This document shows, one piece after another, positions 1-8,301 of a stretch of DNA of 32,616 nt. This DNA comes from Oxalobacteraceae bacterium (GTDB taxonomy: Bacteria; Pseudomonadota; Gammaproteobacteria; Burkholderiales; Burkholderiaceae_D): contig CANHZI010000036.1 in assembly GCA_947464955.1 (NCBI GenBank), forward strand, positions 1-32,616, in the 5' to 3' direction. Below the pieces are notes generated by a model. It saw only the letters and a program-made list of their open reading frames with translations. It was not told where the DNA came from and searched no databases. Within the stretch, counting starts at the first letter, position 1; every line of letters starts with the position of its first letter. Both the position numbers and the translations under genes were made by a program.

Positions 1-587
1 ATCGCCGAAGCTTTCAAGAGTTTCGACAAATCCTTCTTCACCTTATTCGCATCCGCATCTTTGGGGAAGCGCATCATCAAATTCCCCAAGGGATCGATCA
101 GATAAATGTGATCATAGATGGTTGCCCCCTGCTCGGTTGGCAGCCATTTTTCCAACAAGTTGGGAGACACTTTAAGCAATTCAGTACCAGCGATACCTTG
201 CTTCAGTTTTTCCTCGACAGGCGTGTCATCAGTGATTAACCAAACCCGTTGAATGCGCTCCATCTCCTTACCTTGTGCCGTACGTAATTGGCGCATATCG
301 TAGAGTTTCTTCTGACAGGCTGTTTCACAAGAACCGCGATCCACTTGCAGCATTAACCACTTACCTTTGAGGCTACTAAGCTCTTGATTTTTGCCTACGG
401 CATTCATCGCATTCAATTGCGGCACAGGGAACTCGCGCGGATCTAAAATCGTTCCATAGTTAGTCTTCCCCTCAGGCTTAATCACATAATATGTGAAATA
501 TGAAGCGATCATCGGCGAGGCACAAACGGCCAAAACCATGAACAATTTCCAGCGACCGCGACTAGTTTGAGTGCTATTTTTTTCCAC
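1..587 (-). CDS. SCO-like thioredoxin-fold membrane protein, cytochrome oxidase locus (3' part missing)
   Basis: The gene runs off the left edge; 195 codons are visible. The start is taken as GTG at 587, with GGA about 8 nt upstream, so it overlaps the end of SURF1 by 14 nt and is probably translationally coupled to it. One N-terminal membrane segment (about residues 14-34) is followed by an exported domain. A CxxxC motif in SCETAC and a later DHIYLIDP stretch resemble the copper-binding Cys pair and the histidine region of SCO1/SenC proteins. The surrounding consensus is weak, so this is the divergent SCO-like protein often found between SURF1 and COX15 in Burkholderiales rather than a canonical SCO. 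The likely role, from context, is copper or thiol handling during oxidase assembly on the periplasmic side. Confidence 0.8.
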   Translation of the reverse strand, partial: MEKNSTQTSRGRWKLFMVLAVCASPMIASYFTYYVIKPEGKTNYGTILDPREFPVPQLNAMNAVGKNQELSSLKGKWLMLQVDRGSCETACQKKLYDMRQLRTAQGKEMERIQRVWLITDDTPVEEKLKQGIAGTELLKVSPNLLEKWLPTEQGATIYDHIYLIDPLGNLMMRFPKDADANKVKKDLSKLLKASA

Positions 588-1284
588 GACGAATTCCTGT
601 TACAACGAAAAATAAGGCTGCCATTGCAGCGAGTCCATACCATTGAAATGCATAGGCACGGTGTTTATCAGCTCCATTCGAAGGCACGGGCCAATCTCTT
701 TGTAAGCCCGCACCTTGATCAGATGTTTGTTCGAGCACCCACTCTGGCATTTTTACCTTCAAGGCTTCTGCCAGTGCAGGCACAGAAATATTTTGCACAA
801 TCGCACCAGGCATCAGAGTCTCTTTGGGGCCCAGCTGCATAGAGCGATCTATGTGACTGCGCACTACCCCTTCAATCTCAATCTCAGCTTCAGGCGCGAC
901 CAAGCTCGGTATTTTAGTTCTTTCCTTGAGATCACGCTGAAACCAACCACGTTCAACCAAAACGGTTTCGCCACTTTCGCTGATTTGAAACGGCATCAAA
1001 GCATACATCCCGGCTTTGCCGTTCATGGGGCGATTATCAAGATAAAGGGGCCATTGTGTCAGGAATTTCCCCCGCAGGCGCAAAGACTGGAAAGGTTTGA
1101 CGTTCGCGAGGACGGCAGACGTTGCTAGTTGGACTGGTGCCTTGCCTTGAACCTCTATTTGGCGGGCAATTTCTTCTTTCTCTTGCGCTCGACGTGTTTG
1201 CCAATTACCAAGGGCGACACCGAGCGCACAGACTAAGATCGTCGCAACTAAAGGCAAAGCGCGGGGAATTTTTAACTTAGGCAT
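574..1284 (-). CDS. SURF1 family cytochrome oxidase biogenesis protein
   Basis: This 236-aa protein has the SURF1 layout: an N-terminal membrane segment (PLVATILVCALGVALGNWQ), the conserved GxWQxxR pattern just after it, a periplasmic domain containing RG-x-F and LVERGWFQRD, and a C-terminal membrane segment ending in a short basic tail. SURF1 proteins help insert or stabilise heme a in subunit I of cytochrome c oxidase. ATG at 1284 is preferred, with AGAAGAG about 14 nt upstream; an in-frame GTG at 1314 would add ten residues and bring it to within 4 nt of the divergent DUF2909 gene. It is followed by the SCO-like gene with a 14-nt overlap. Confidence 0.93.
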   Translation of the reverse strand: MPKLKIPRALPLVATILVCALGVALGNWQTRRAQEKEEIARQIEVQGKAPVQLATSAVLANVKPFQSLRLRGKFLTQWPLYLDNRPMNGKAGMYALMPFQISESGETVLVERGWFQRDLKERTKIPSLVAPEAEIEIEGVVRSHIDRSMQLGPKETLMPGAIVQNISVPALAEALKVKMPEWVLEQTSDQGAGLQRDWPVPSNGADKHRAYAFQWYGLAAMAALFFVVTGIRRGKK

Positions 1285-1317
1285 TACAATAGTGTTTTTC
1301 TCTTCTAGGTTCACAGC

Positions 1318-1518
1318 ATGAAAATTCTAGTCGGCATTTCATTCTTACTTATCTTCTTCAGTTTGGGCTCAGCACTCATTTATATGATGAAAGATAAAGG
1401 TCGCAGCAATAGGACAGTCAAAGCCCTCGCGTTTCGTGTTGGTTTTTCAGTATGCCTGTTTTTATTGATACTCGCAGCCAATCACTTCGGCCTAGTGCAG
1501 CCCACTGGTATCCGTTAA
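1318..1518 (+). CDS. DUF2909 twin-transmembrane protein
   Basis: This is a 66-residue protein with two hydrophobic helices (about residues 3-23 and 41-59) joined by a short basic loop (KDKGRSNRTVK). It matches the 'twin transmembrane protein' that Burkholderiales carry between coxC and SURF1. Its molecular role is not known to me; location suggests a part in oxidase assembly or stability. It is transcribed opposite to everything else in the oxidase locus, with only about 33 nt between its ATG and that of SURF1, so the two promoters must overlap coding sequence. It ends about 30 nt before a strong bidirectional terminator. Confidence 0.85.
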   Translation: MKILVGISFLLIFFSLGSALIYMMKDKGRSNRTVKALAFRVGFSVCLFLLILAANHFGLVQPTGIR

Positions 1519-1546
1519 TTGTTATTCGTAGATGCCTCAAAATAAT

Positions 1547-1573
1547 AAAAGCCGCACAGTGTGCGGCTTTTTT
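1547..1573. terminator. Bidirectional rho-independent terminator
   Basis: The arms GCCGCAC (1551-1557) and GTGCGGC (1561-1567) enclose a 3-nt loop. They are flanked by AAAA on the left and a T6 tract on the right. On the minus strand the hairpin is followed by TTTTATTATTTT. It lies between the ends of the DUF2909 gene (plus) and coxC (minus), so it can stop transcription from both sides. Confidence 0.9.
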
Positions 1574-1593
1574 GTAATGCTCGTTGAACCTGA

Positions 1594-2454
1594 TTACATC
1601 CAGTACACAACTACGTACAGACCCAACCAAACTACGTCAACAAAGTGCCAATACCAAGCCGCACCTTCGAAAGCGAAATGATGTTCTGGTGTGAAATGAC
1701 CTTTCATCACACGGTACAACACAACAGACAACATGATGGCGCCCATCGTCACGTGGAAACCGTGGAAACCAGTCAACATGAAGAAGGTTGAACCGTAAAT
1801 ACCAGAGGTCAATTTCAAATTCAATTCGCTATATGCATGCATATATTCATAGGCTTGGAAACCCATGAAGATTGCGCCTAACAACACCGTTGCGAACAAC
1901 CAGAATGCTGTCTTAGAACGTTGGCCTTCGCGAATCGCATGGTGAGCAATCGTCAAAGTCACACCGGAAGTCAACAACAAAGCAGTGTTAATCGTCGGGA
2001 TTGGGAAAGGTCCCATAGTTTTGAAGGACTCAACTACACCCGCTGGTCCAGTACCACCCCAGATACCTGCGAAATCAGGCCACAATACTTTGTGATCCAA
2101 ATCTGCCAACCATGGCATAGAGATACTGCGAGCATAGAACAAAGCACCAAAGAAAGCGCCGAAGAACATCACTTCAGAGAAGATGAACCAGCTCATGCTC
2201 CAGCGGAAGGACACGTCGATACGTGCGCTGTATTTACCAGACTCAGACTCTGCGATCGCATCGCCGAACCATTTGTACAAAACCACCAAAGTCAGGAAAA
2301 TACCTACGAAATTAAGGTATGCCCCCCATTGCAAACCATTGACCCACGCAGATGCGCCAATCATAGTAGTTAACAATGTTGCGCCGCCTAACACTGGCCA
2401 CTGTGAAGGGCCTGGCACAAAATAATGTGGCGCCGTAGCGTTGTGAGAACTCAT
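1594..2454 (-). CDS. coxC: Cytochrome c oxidase subunit III
   Basis: This 286-aa protein has the seven-helix pattern of subunit III and family motifs including the N-terminal YFVPGPSQWPV, FFGAFFGALFYAR, the GFHGFHV motif and the C-terminal AAWYWHFVDVVWLGLY, with the helix III and helix VII residues typical of the family. Subunit III supports proton uptake and stability of the aa3 oxidase in the inner membrane. Start ATG 2454 is preferred because GGGAG sits 6-7 nt upstream; an ATG at 2472 would add six residues unlike the family N-terminus. It is the last gene of the cox operon and is followed by the bidirectional terminator. Confidence 0.97.
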   Translation of the reverse strand: MSSHNATAPHYFVPGPSQWPVLGGATLLTTMIGASAWVNGLQWGAYLNFVGIFLTLVVLYKWFGDAIAESESGKYSARIDVSFRWSMSWFIFSEVMFFGAFFGALFYARSISMPWLADLDHKVLWPDFAGIWGGTGPAGVVESFKTMGPFPIPTINTALLLTSGVTLTIAHHAIREGQRSKTAFWLFATVLLGAIFMGFQAYEYMHAYSELNLKLTSGIYGSTFFMLTGFHGFHVTMGAIMLSVVLYRVMKGHFTPEHHFAFEGAAWYWHFVDVVWLGLYVVVYWM

Positions 2455-2504
2455 TTCCATCTCCCGATACAATTTTTAAACTGAGTTTAATCTAAATAAT
2501 TTGT

Positions 2505-2720
2505 TTACTTCGCAACGACACTCTTTACGATAAAAATCAACACCGTAATAAAGATCGCCGCACCAATCACGCCTGCAATCACAACATGCAAGGGATTTAA
2601 CTGTGCCACATCTTTCTCGTAATCACTTTTCTTACGAATGCCCAAGAACGACCACATCACAGCCTTCATCGTTGCCAACAAAGAGCCTTTTCTTTTACTC
2701 GCGTCTTTCAGGTCACTCAT
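2505..2720 (-). CDS. DUF2970 small membrane protein
   Basis: This 71-aa protein has a soluble, basic N-terminal part with the hallmark MKAVMWSFLGIRKKSDYEKD stretch and one C-terminal membrane helix (about residues 43-66). It belongs to DUF2970, a family found between ctaG and coxC in betaproteobacteria; its function is unknown and oxidase assembly is the contextual guess. ATG at 2720 avoids overlap with ctaG and has a GAAAG element upstream. An in-frame ATG at 2759 would overlap the ctaG end by 20 nt and add 13 residues unlike the family. Confidence 0.88.
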   Translation of the reverse strand: MSDLKDASKRKGSLLATMKAVMWSFLGIRKKSDYEKDVAQLNPLHVVIAGVIGAAIFITVLIFIVKSVVAK

Positions 2721-2739
2721 ACATACTTTCAGTTTACTG

Positions 2740-3321
2740 CTATAAACCTGCTTTGGCATCCTGCTGTTTTAAGCCAACCTCAAAAAACGTATAAGACAAG
2801 GTGATGGTCTTTACATCTTTCGGAAGCGCTGGATCAATATAAAACGACACCGGCATCTGTCTCGCTTCATTCGCTTCTAATGTTTGTTGCTTGAAACAGA
2901 AGCACTCCATCTTTTTAAAGTACGCTGTCGCTTGCTGAGGAGCGTAACTTGGTATCGCCTGCGCATCCATTTTATAGGATTGCTTATTGACTACTTCATA
3001 AACCACTTGCGCCATTTCGCCCGGATGAACCTTGATGCTGGATACTGTCGGTCTAAAACGCCAAGGTCCTTGAGTATTCGCATCAAATTCAATGGTGACT
3101 TCACGAGATGTATCGATTTGGGAATTTTTGATTTCCTTAAGATCGATATCTTTCGGTGTCAGGATGTTAATTCCTGTTATCTCGCAAATCTGTTTGTAGA
3201 TCGGAATCAAGGCGTATCCAAAACCGAACATCGCTACCGCGATAATGGTCAGCTTTTTCAACATTACCCAATTCAGGGCCTGCGACTCCAACTTAGTTTC
3301 CGGTGAATCATGATCAGCCAT
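2740..3321 (-). CDS. ctaG: Cytochrome c oxidase assembly protein CtaG/COX11
   Basis: This 193-aa protein has one N-terminal membrane helix (about residues 22-42) and a periplasmic domain. The copper-binding CxC motif is present in MECFCFKQQ, followed by the family pattern MPVSFYIDP and the C-terminal TLSYTFFEV. COX11 delivers copper to the CuB site of subunit I. Length is normal for the family. It starts 6 nt after the stop of the 37-aa assembly gene and ends 19 nt before the DUF2970 start, so it sits tightly in the operon. Confidence 0.96.
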   Translation of the reverse strand: MADHDSPETKLESQALNWVMLKKLTIIAVAMFGFGYALIPIYKQICEITGINILTPKDIDLKEIKNSQIDTSREVTIEFDANTQGPWRFRPTVSSIKVHPGEMAQVVYEVVNKQSYKMDAQAIPSYAPQQATAYFKKMECFCFKQQTLEANEARQMPVSFYIDPALPKDVKTITLSYTFFEVGLKQQDAKAGL

Positions 3322-3327
3322 TTTGTT

Positions 3328-3441
3328 TTATTTACCTAACAAAAAGGCCTGCTTAACGATGACACCAACGAAAAAAACGACAACGACTGACAACAAAATC
3401 AAGGCAGTGCGTAAATTATTTGGTTTCTTTTCGTTACTCAT
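3328..3441 (-). CDS. Cytochrome oxidase small assembly protein (37 aa)
   Basis: This 37-residue reading frame begins MSNEKKPNNLRTAL and continues into a single hydrophobic helix (LILLSVVVVFFVGVIV) with a short KQAFLLGK tail. It lies between coxA and ctaG, 6 nt upstream of ctaG. The arrangement and sequence type fit the tiny 'cytochrome oxidase small assembly protein' annotated at this position in Burkholderiales. No strong ribosome-binding site is visible (AAAGAAATAAA before the ATG). Its function is inferred from position only. It is easily missed because of its length. Confidence 0.8.
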   Translation of the reverse strand: MSNEKKPNNLRTALILLSVVVVFFVGVIVKQAFLLGK

Positions 3442-3456
3442 TTTATTTCTTTAAAT

Positions 3457-3481
3457 TCGACCTCATACGCGATGAGGTCGA
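3457..3481. other. Perfect 10-bp inverted repeat between coxA and the small assembly gene
   Basis: TCGACCTCAT (3457-3466) and ATGAGGTCGA (3472-3481) form a 10-bp stem with a 5-nt loop, about 27 nt after the coxA stop on the minus strand. No long U-tract follows (GAATTTAAAG), so it is more likely an attenuator or an mRNA-stabilising 3' end for the coxB-coxA part of the transcript than a full terminator. Confidence 0.6.
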
Positions 3482-3507
3482 TTCTTACTTTAATCAAGCA
3501 ACCAGAA

Positions 3508-5112
3508 TTACTTCACTTCAGGTGGTTCTTCAAAAGTGTGGAACGGTGCTGGACTAGGTACTGTCCATTCCAAACCTTCCGCGCCTTCCCACGGTTTTGC
3601 TTCCGCTGGTTTACCGCCACGGATAGATGGGATTACCACGAACAAGATGAAGAAGACTTGTGACAAGCCAAAACCAAATGCTCCTATCGTTGCCCATTGA
3701 TTGAAGTCAGTAAATTGCGCTGGATAATCTGCGTAACGACGTGGCATGCCTGCCAAGCCCAAGAAGTGCATTGGGAAGAAAGTCACGTTGAAGAAAATCA
3801 GAGATAACCAGAAATGGATCTTGCCACGTGTTTCGTTGTACATGAAACCTGTCCATTTTGGTCCCCAGTAGTAGAAACCAGCGAACAAGGCGAACAAGGA
3901 GCCCGCTACCAACACATAGTGGAAGTGAGCCACAACGTAATAAGTATCTTGCAACTGGATGTCGATTGGCGTCACAGCCAAAATCAAACCAGTGAAACCA
4001 CCCATGGTGAACACGAAGATGAAACCGACCGCGAACAACATTGGTGTTTCGAAAGTCATCGACCCTTTCCACATTGTTGCAATCCAGTTAAACACTTTCA
4101 CGCCAGTTGGAATCGCAATCAACATCGTGGCGTACATGAAGAACAGTTGCGCAGTCACTGGCATACCTGTTGTGAACATGTGGTGAGCCCAAACGATGAA
4201 AGACAAAATCGCGATAGACGATGTTGCATACACCATGGATTCGTAACCGAACAATGGCTTACGTGCAAACGCTGGAACGATATGAGAAACGATACCGAAC
4301 GCTGGCAAAATCATGATGTACACCTCTGGATGACCGAAGAACCAGAAAATGTGTTGGTACATGACTGGATCACCACCACCTGCAGCATTAAAGAATGATG
4401 TGCCGAAATGACGATCTGTCAAAGTCATGGTAATCGCGCCAGCCAATACTGGCATAACAGCGATCAGCAAGTAAGCAGTAATCAACCATGTCCAGCAGAA
4501 CATTGGCATCTTCATCAAAGTCATGCCTGGAGCGCGCATGTTCAAGATGGTCGTGATGATGTTAATCGAACCCATGATAGATGACGCACCCATGATGTGA
4601 ACAGCGAAAATCGCCATATCCATACCAGGACCCATTTGAGTCGACAATGGTGCATACAAGGTCCAACCAGCGGCAGTTGCGCCACCAGGAACAAAGAAAG
4701 AACCCGCTAACAATAGAGCTGCAGGTGGCATCAACCAGAATGAGAAGTTATTCATACGGGCGAAAGCCATGTCAGACGCGCCGATTTGCAACGGAATCAT
4801 CCAGTTAGCAAAACCTACAAACGCCGGCATAATCGCACCGAACACCATGATCAAACCGTGCATGGTGGTCAACTGATTGAAGAATTCTGGTTGCATCAAT
4901 TGCAAACCAGGTTGGAACAATTCGCTACGAATGCCCAATGCCATTACACCACCTAGCATCAACATCGTGAATGAAAACCACAAATAAAGGTTACCGATGT
5001 CTTTGTGGTTAGTCGCGAATAAATAACGACGCCAGCCATGCGGATGGTCGTGCGCGTGGTCGTCATGACCATGAGAGTGATCGTGTGCGTGATCAGCTAC
5101 TGTATTACTCAT
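3508..5112 (-). CDS. coxA: Cytochrome c oxidase subunit I
   Basis: This 534-aa heme-copper oxidase subunit I has twelve expected helices. Visible ligands are the low-spin heme His in TTMHGLIM, the CuB His and cross-linked Tyr in FGHPEVYI, the HH pair in VWAHHMF, and heme a/a3 histidines in VAHFHYVL. The Glu of GHPEVY and PTGVK mark the D- and K-channels of an A1-type oxidase. It catalyses reduction of O2 to water with proton pumping. A short N-terminal extension contains nine His within residues 8-25, alternating with Asp. Start ATG 5112 has AGGAGA upstream. It lies 17 nt after coxB. Confidence 0.98.
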   Translation of the reverse strand: MSNTVADHAHDHSHGHDDHAHDHPHGWRRYLFATNHKDIGNLYLWFSFTMLMLGGVMALGIRSELFQPGLQLMQPEFFNQLTTMHGLIMVFGAIMPAFVGFANWMIPLQIGASDMAFARMNNFSFWLMPPAALLLAGSFFVPGGATAAGWTLYAPLSTQMGPGMDMAIFAVHIMGASSIMGSINIITTILNMRAPGMTLMKMPMFCWTWLITAYLLIAVMPVLAGAITMTLTDRHFGTSFFNAAGGGDPVMYQHIFWFFGHPEVYIMILPAFGIVSHIVPAFARKPLFGYESMVYATSSIAILSFIVWAHHMFTTGMPVTAQLFFMYATMLIAIPTGVKVFNWIATMWKGSMTFETPMLFAVGFIFVFTMGGFTGLILAVTPIDIQLQDTYYVVAHFHYVLVAGSLFALFAGFYYWGPKWTGFMYNETRGKIHFWLSLIFFNVTFFPMHFLGLAGMPRRYADYPAQFTDFNQWATIGAFGFGLSQVFFILFVVIPSIRGGKPAEAKPWEGAEGLEWTVPSPAPFHTFEEPPEVK

Positions 5113-5129
5113 CTCAATCTCCTGTTCAA

Positions 5130-6317
5130 TTACTTACGCGCAGCCAAAACTTCGGCTGGCTGGACGATGTTTTCTGCTGACTTATTCGACCAGCTATTAC
5201 GGGTATAAGTAATTACCGCAGCAATTTCTGTATCAGACAAAGAAGCTTTCCAAGCAGGCATTGCGCGAATACCGTTCAACAAAATATTCACTTGTGCTGC
5301 TTTCGGACCATTCACTACTGCTGATCCTTCCAGCGCTGGGAATGCACCTGGCACACCTTTACCATTGGCTTGGTGGCAAGCAACGCAATTGGCTGCGTAG
5401 ACTTTTTCACCACGTTGCTTCAATTCGTCGACAGTCCATACTTTGTTTGGATCATCAGCTTTGGCAGCCATTTCTTTTTTCTTCGTATCTACCCAAGCTT
5501 TGTAGTCATCTTCAGAGACAACTTTAACTACGATAGGCATGAAGGCATGTTCTTTACCGCACAACTCTACGCAGTTACCACGGTAAGTACCGATTTTCTC
5601 TGCTTTGAACCATGTATCACGAACGAAACCTGGGATCGCATCTTGCTTCACGCCGAATGCTGGAATTGTCCACGCGTGAATGACGTCATTCGCTGTCGTG
5701 ATGATACGAATCTTCTTGTTGACTGGAACAACCAACTCATTATCAACTTCTAGCAGGTAATTAACGCCGCGTGCTTCAGTTGGAGCCACGCCTGGCGCAC
5801 CAACTTGTGAACGAGGAGTAGAAAGTGTCGACAAGAAAGCGATGCCTTCACCATCACCTTTGAGGTAATCGTAACCCCATTTCCATTGCATCCCTGTCGC
5901 CTTGATCGTAATGTCAGCGTTGGAAGTATCTTTCATCGCCACCACTGTTTTCGTCGCTGGCAAAGCCATGCCGATAACGATCAAAAATGGAACGATAGTC
6001 CACAAGATCTCAACAGTTGTACTTTCATGGAAAGTCGCTGGCTTATGGCCTAAAGACTTACGATGTTTCAAAATGGAGTAGAACATCACGCCAAACACAG
6101 CAATAAAGATCGCTAGGCAGATGTACAACATCAAATTGTGGATGGAGTAAATTTGCTCCGCGATTTGTGTCGCTGGCGCTTGCAAATTGAGCTGCCACAC
6201 AGCAGGGCCGCCTTCACTATTTTTGACTGCTGCCATCGCCGGCAGCGTTGCTGCCATCAATGAAGCACCAAGCATCAGCGAAGCACCAAGCATTCTCGAC
6301 TTTAATGCATGTTTCAT
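5130..6317 (-). CDS. coxB: Cytochrome c oxidase subunit II with fused C-terminal cytochrome c domain
   Basis: This 395-aa subunit II has a signal peptide (probable cleavage near AMA-A, residue 30), two membrane helices, and a periplasmic cupredoxin domain whose CuA site appears as [12 protein letters not shown]. An added C-terminal class I cytochrome c domain carries CVACH (residues 311-315) and the likely Met ligand M353 in RAMPAW. Such a fusion accepts electrons from cytochrome c or directly from complex III and passes them to CuA. The signal peptide holds a tandem MLGASL duplication. The start has GGGGAAA upstream. It is the first gene of the cox operon. Confidence 0.97.
   Translation of the reverse strand: MKHALKSRMLGASLMLGASLMAATLPAMAAVKNSEGGPAVWQLNLQAPATQIAEQIYSIHNLMLYICLAIFIAVFGVMFYSILKHRKSLGHKPATFHESTTVEILWTIVPFLIVIGMALPATKTVVAMKDTSNADITIKATGMQWKWGYDYLKGDGEGIAFLSTLSTPRSQVGAPGVAPTEARGVNYLLEVDNELVVPVNKKIRIITTANDVIHAWTIPAFGVKQDAIPGFVRDTWFKAEKIGTYRGNCVELCGKEHAFMPIVVKVVSEDDYKAWVDTKKKEMAAKADDPNKVWTVDELKQRGEKVYAANCVACHQANGKGVPGAFPALEGSAVVNGPKAAQVNILLNGIRAMPAWKASLSDTEIAAVITYTRNSWSNKSAENIVQPAEVLAARK
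6262..6293. repeat. 18-bp-period tandem repeat in the coxB signal peptide
   Basis: The 14-nt unit gaagcaccaagcat occurs at 6262-6275 and again at 6280-6293, a period of 18 nt. It keeps frame and duplicates the peptide MLGASL in the signal sequence of CoxB, lengthening the hydrophobic core by six residues. This is probably a slippage or short-duplication event. Confidence 0.85.
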
Positions 6318-6393
6318 GATTTCCCCAAAAACCTATTAGAATTTTCACCAGAAATTGCCCAAAGAAAACACTGACAACTTCCACAACTGCAAG

Positions 6394-6423
6394 AGTATAA
6401 AGCGTAAAGCTGCGCTATATCAA
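6394..6423 (-). promoter_or_regulatory. Sigma-70-like promoter of the cox operon
   Basis: On the minus strand TTGATA (6418-6423) and TATACT (6394-6399) are separated by 18 nt; each box matches the consensus at 5 of 6 positions. Transcription would start near 6386-6388, giving a leader of about 70 nt before the coxB ATG. No other gene lies between it and coxB. Confidence 0.6.
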
Positions 6424-6481
6424 GAAGAAATCACTGGACAACTGCGTAAAATCATATTGACAGTGCGCCCTTTTTGTTAGT

Positions 6482-6506
6482 AATTCGGGACAAACGAGAC
6501 CGAATT
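6482..6506. other. Inverted repeat downstream of bioC
   Basis: AATTCGG (6482-6488) and CCGAATT (6500-6506) are a 7-bp inverted repeat with an 11-nt spacer, just past the bioC stop and about 60 nt upstream of the cox promoter. There is no T-run directly after it on the minus strand, so it may be a weak terminator for bioC or an operator for the cox promoter. Confidence 0.35.
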
Positions 6507-6529
6507 TCACGGCCCCAAAATTGGCAAGA

Positions 6530-7447
6530 TTAAAATTTCTTATTCTTTTCAAAACGAACAATGGATTCCCCGCTAGCAAGTTTTGTTGCCTGTGGCTTAA
6601 ACGCATGTCCATAAATGACTTCAAAAGTGAGCGGTATGCGCCCATCTTCTGCGCGATTTCTTTCAAGCAATATTAGGAGCTTGGCATAGGCTGATTTCCC
6701 AAACAAGCCTTTTTTCCGATTCATCAGCGGATTCCCACCGAAAGCGCGTACATCTGACAACAGTTGCTCGACCTTGGCATAGCGGATCGTGATTTTTTCC
6801 ATGTCCATTACAGGAGTGGCCAGACCCGCATGCACCGACATGTCACCAAAGTCATGCATATCGACGAAAGGCAGGATATGCGGATCTCGATCAACTTCTG
6901 CAAATACCTGCCTCAGTTCGAGCATCGTATCTGGTCCAAAACAGGAGAACATACAAAGCCCCCCTACGCGCAAGGTTCGGCGCCATTCTGCCAGCACTAA
7001 GTCCGGCAACGGATGCCAATGCAGTGAGAGGTTTGACCAGATCACATCGACACTAGAGGTGGCACAGGGCAAATGCGCAAAATCTCCGCAGATCATGGAT
7101 GTCCTTGATTTGCCACTCCATTCTTGCGGCAGCAGGCGTTGTAGGAAAGTAGCAACCCCAAGACTCGCATTCGCTCGTTGTGCAAGACCACGTCCTAACA
7201 TCCCGGCTGAGGCATCCAATCCTATGACTGCAGCTTCGGGAAAGCGCTGTTGCAAATGAGGAATATCATCGCCCTGACCGCAGCCAAGATCGAACACCCT
7301 TGTGGCGTCTATCTTTACCAAGGCTAGCTTGTCCCGCATACGTTCAGCGATTTCGCGTCGCAGGAAGGCGCTGCCTTCGATACGATCGGGCACCGCGAAT
7401 AAATCACGCACACGCGCTAGATCGATTGGGGCACTTGTGTTTTCCAT
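6530..7447 (-). CDS. bioC: Malonyl-[acyl-carrier protein] O-methyltransferase BioC
   Basis: This 305-aa class I SAM-dependent methyltransferase has motif I as VFDLGCGQGDD (near residue 53), an acidic strand-2 motif GLDAS, and the BioC-like section WSNLSLHWHPLPDLVLAEWRR followed by GGLCMFSCFGPDT. BioC methylates malonyl-ACP to start biotin synthesis on the fatty-acid machinery. The C-terminal part (AFGGNPLMNRKKGL, FEVIYGHAF) also fits BioC of betaproteobacteria. The gene lies between comF (divergent) and the cox operon; no other bio gene is near. No clear ribosome-binding site is visible before ATG 7447. Confidence 0.9.
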   Translation of the reverse strand: MENTSAPIDLARVRDLFAVPDRIEGSAFLRREIAERMRDKLALVKIDATRVFDLGCGQGDDIPHLQQRFPEAAVIGLDASAGMLGRGLAQRANASLGVATFLQRLLPQEWSGKSRTSMICGDFAHLPCATSSVDVIWSNLSLHWHPLPDLVLAEWRRTLRVGGLCMFSCFGPDTMLELRQVFAEVDRDPHILPFVDMHDFGDMSVHAGLATPVMDMEKITIRYAKVEQLLSDVRAFGGNPLMNRKKGLFGKSAYAKLLILLERNRAEDGRIPLTFEVIYGHAFKPQATKLASGESIVRFEKNKKF

Positions 7448-7536
7448 AAATTAAATGTTTAAATATCTAGCAATTAAAATCATTTTCACGCTTCGCCGCG
7501 ATAAACGACTCAACTTACAAGTGTAACCGATGCGCT

Positions 7537-8256
7537 ATGCTGGCACTTCGCACCACCCTGAATTATCTTTTGCCGCGGCACTGTCACCTATGTGGAGATG
7601 TCTGCAAGGAATCCGTCTGCGCCGCTTGCGCGCGTGATTTTCTGCACATTAACCCATGTCGATGTCCGATTTGCGGCATCGAGCTCAATCTGATCGACGC
7701 TCGAAATATTTGTGGGCAATGTTTAAAGAAGACTCCCTATTTCGACCAAACAATTGTTGCGACCGACTATCTACCACCCGCCGATGAACTCGTACACCGA
7801 CTGAAGTTTGGTCATCAACTTTCTATCGCATCCATGATGGCAGATCTGTTAAGAGATGCCGTCATCGAACGCTATGCAGGCGAACTTCCCAGTCTCCTTG
7901 CACCAGTGCCCCTCGGACCGAGTCGACTAAGAGAGCGCGGCTTTAATCAAGCGCAGGAAATTACCAGAGTTTTGGCACCACAACTTGGCATTGATCTAGC
8001 GCCTAGACTCCTCTTGAGACTTCGCGACACGCTTCCGCAAAGTTCACTCCCCTTCCAACAACGGCAAGCCAACACCCGCAATGTTTTCGTTTGCAATTTG
8101 GAATTACTACCAAGGATAGATGGTCAACACATAGCGCTGGTTGACGACGTCATGACAACGGGCACTACACTGAACGAAATCGCTAAGGTACTGAAGCGGC
8201 ACGGGGCAAGGCAAGTGAGTAACTTCGTTTTCGCTCGAACACCAAGACACGCCTAA
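7537..8256 (+). CDS. comF: ComF family phosphoribosyltransferase-like protein
   Basis: This 239-aa protein has an N-terminal zinc-ribbon-like region with Cys pairs (CHLC, CAAC, CRCPIC, CGQC) and a C-terminal PRTase fold with the PRPP-binding motif ALVDDVMTTGTT near residues 200-211 and the ComF-type RERGFNQAQEI. ComF proteins take part in natural DNA uptake in competent bacteria; in non-competent ones the role is unclear. It is divergent from bioC, with 89 nt between them, and is followed 45 nt later by trmL, probably in the same transcript. No good ribosome-binding site is seen upstream of the ATG. Confidence 0.92.
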   Translation: MLALRTTLNYLLPRHCHLCGDVCKESVCAACARDFLHINPCRCPICGIELNLIDARNICGQCLKKTPYFDQTIVATDYLPPADELVHRLKFGHQLSIASMMADLLRDAVIERYAGELPSLLAPVPLGPSRLRERGFNQAQEITRVLAPQLGIDLAPRLLLRLRDTLPQSSLPFQQRQANTRNVFVCNLELLPRIDGQHIALVDDVMTTGTTLNEIAKVLKRHGARQVSNFVFARTPRHA

Positions 8257-8301
8257 AGGAGATTTGTTATCATTCGCCAAATTCCATGAAAGAGGTCACT
8301 T

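Noticed and set aside
3814-4398. A 194-codon frame on the plus strand, antisense to coxA
   Set aside because: It is rich in His, Trp and Cys in a manner typical of a reversed reading of a membrane protein gene, has no known motif, and lies wholly within the clearly real coxA.
6415-6666. An 83-codon minus-strand frame overlapping the end of bioC
   Set aside because: It overlaps bioC in another frame and also covers the cox promoter; it shows no family features.
7515-7526. TTACA-AG-TGTAA as a BirA-type operator between bioC and comF
   Set aside because: The arms are only 5 bp with a 2-nt spacer, unlike the long spaced BirA site; it may be chance.
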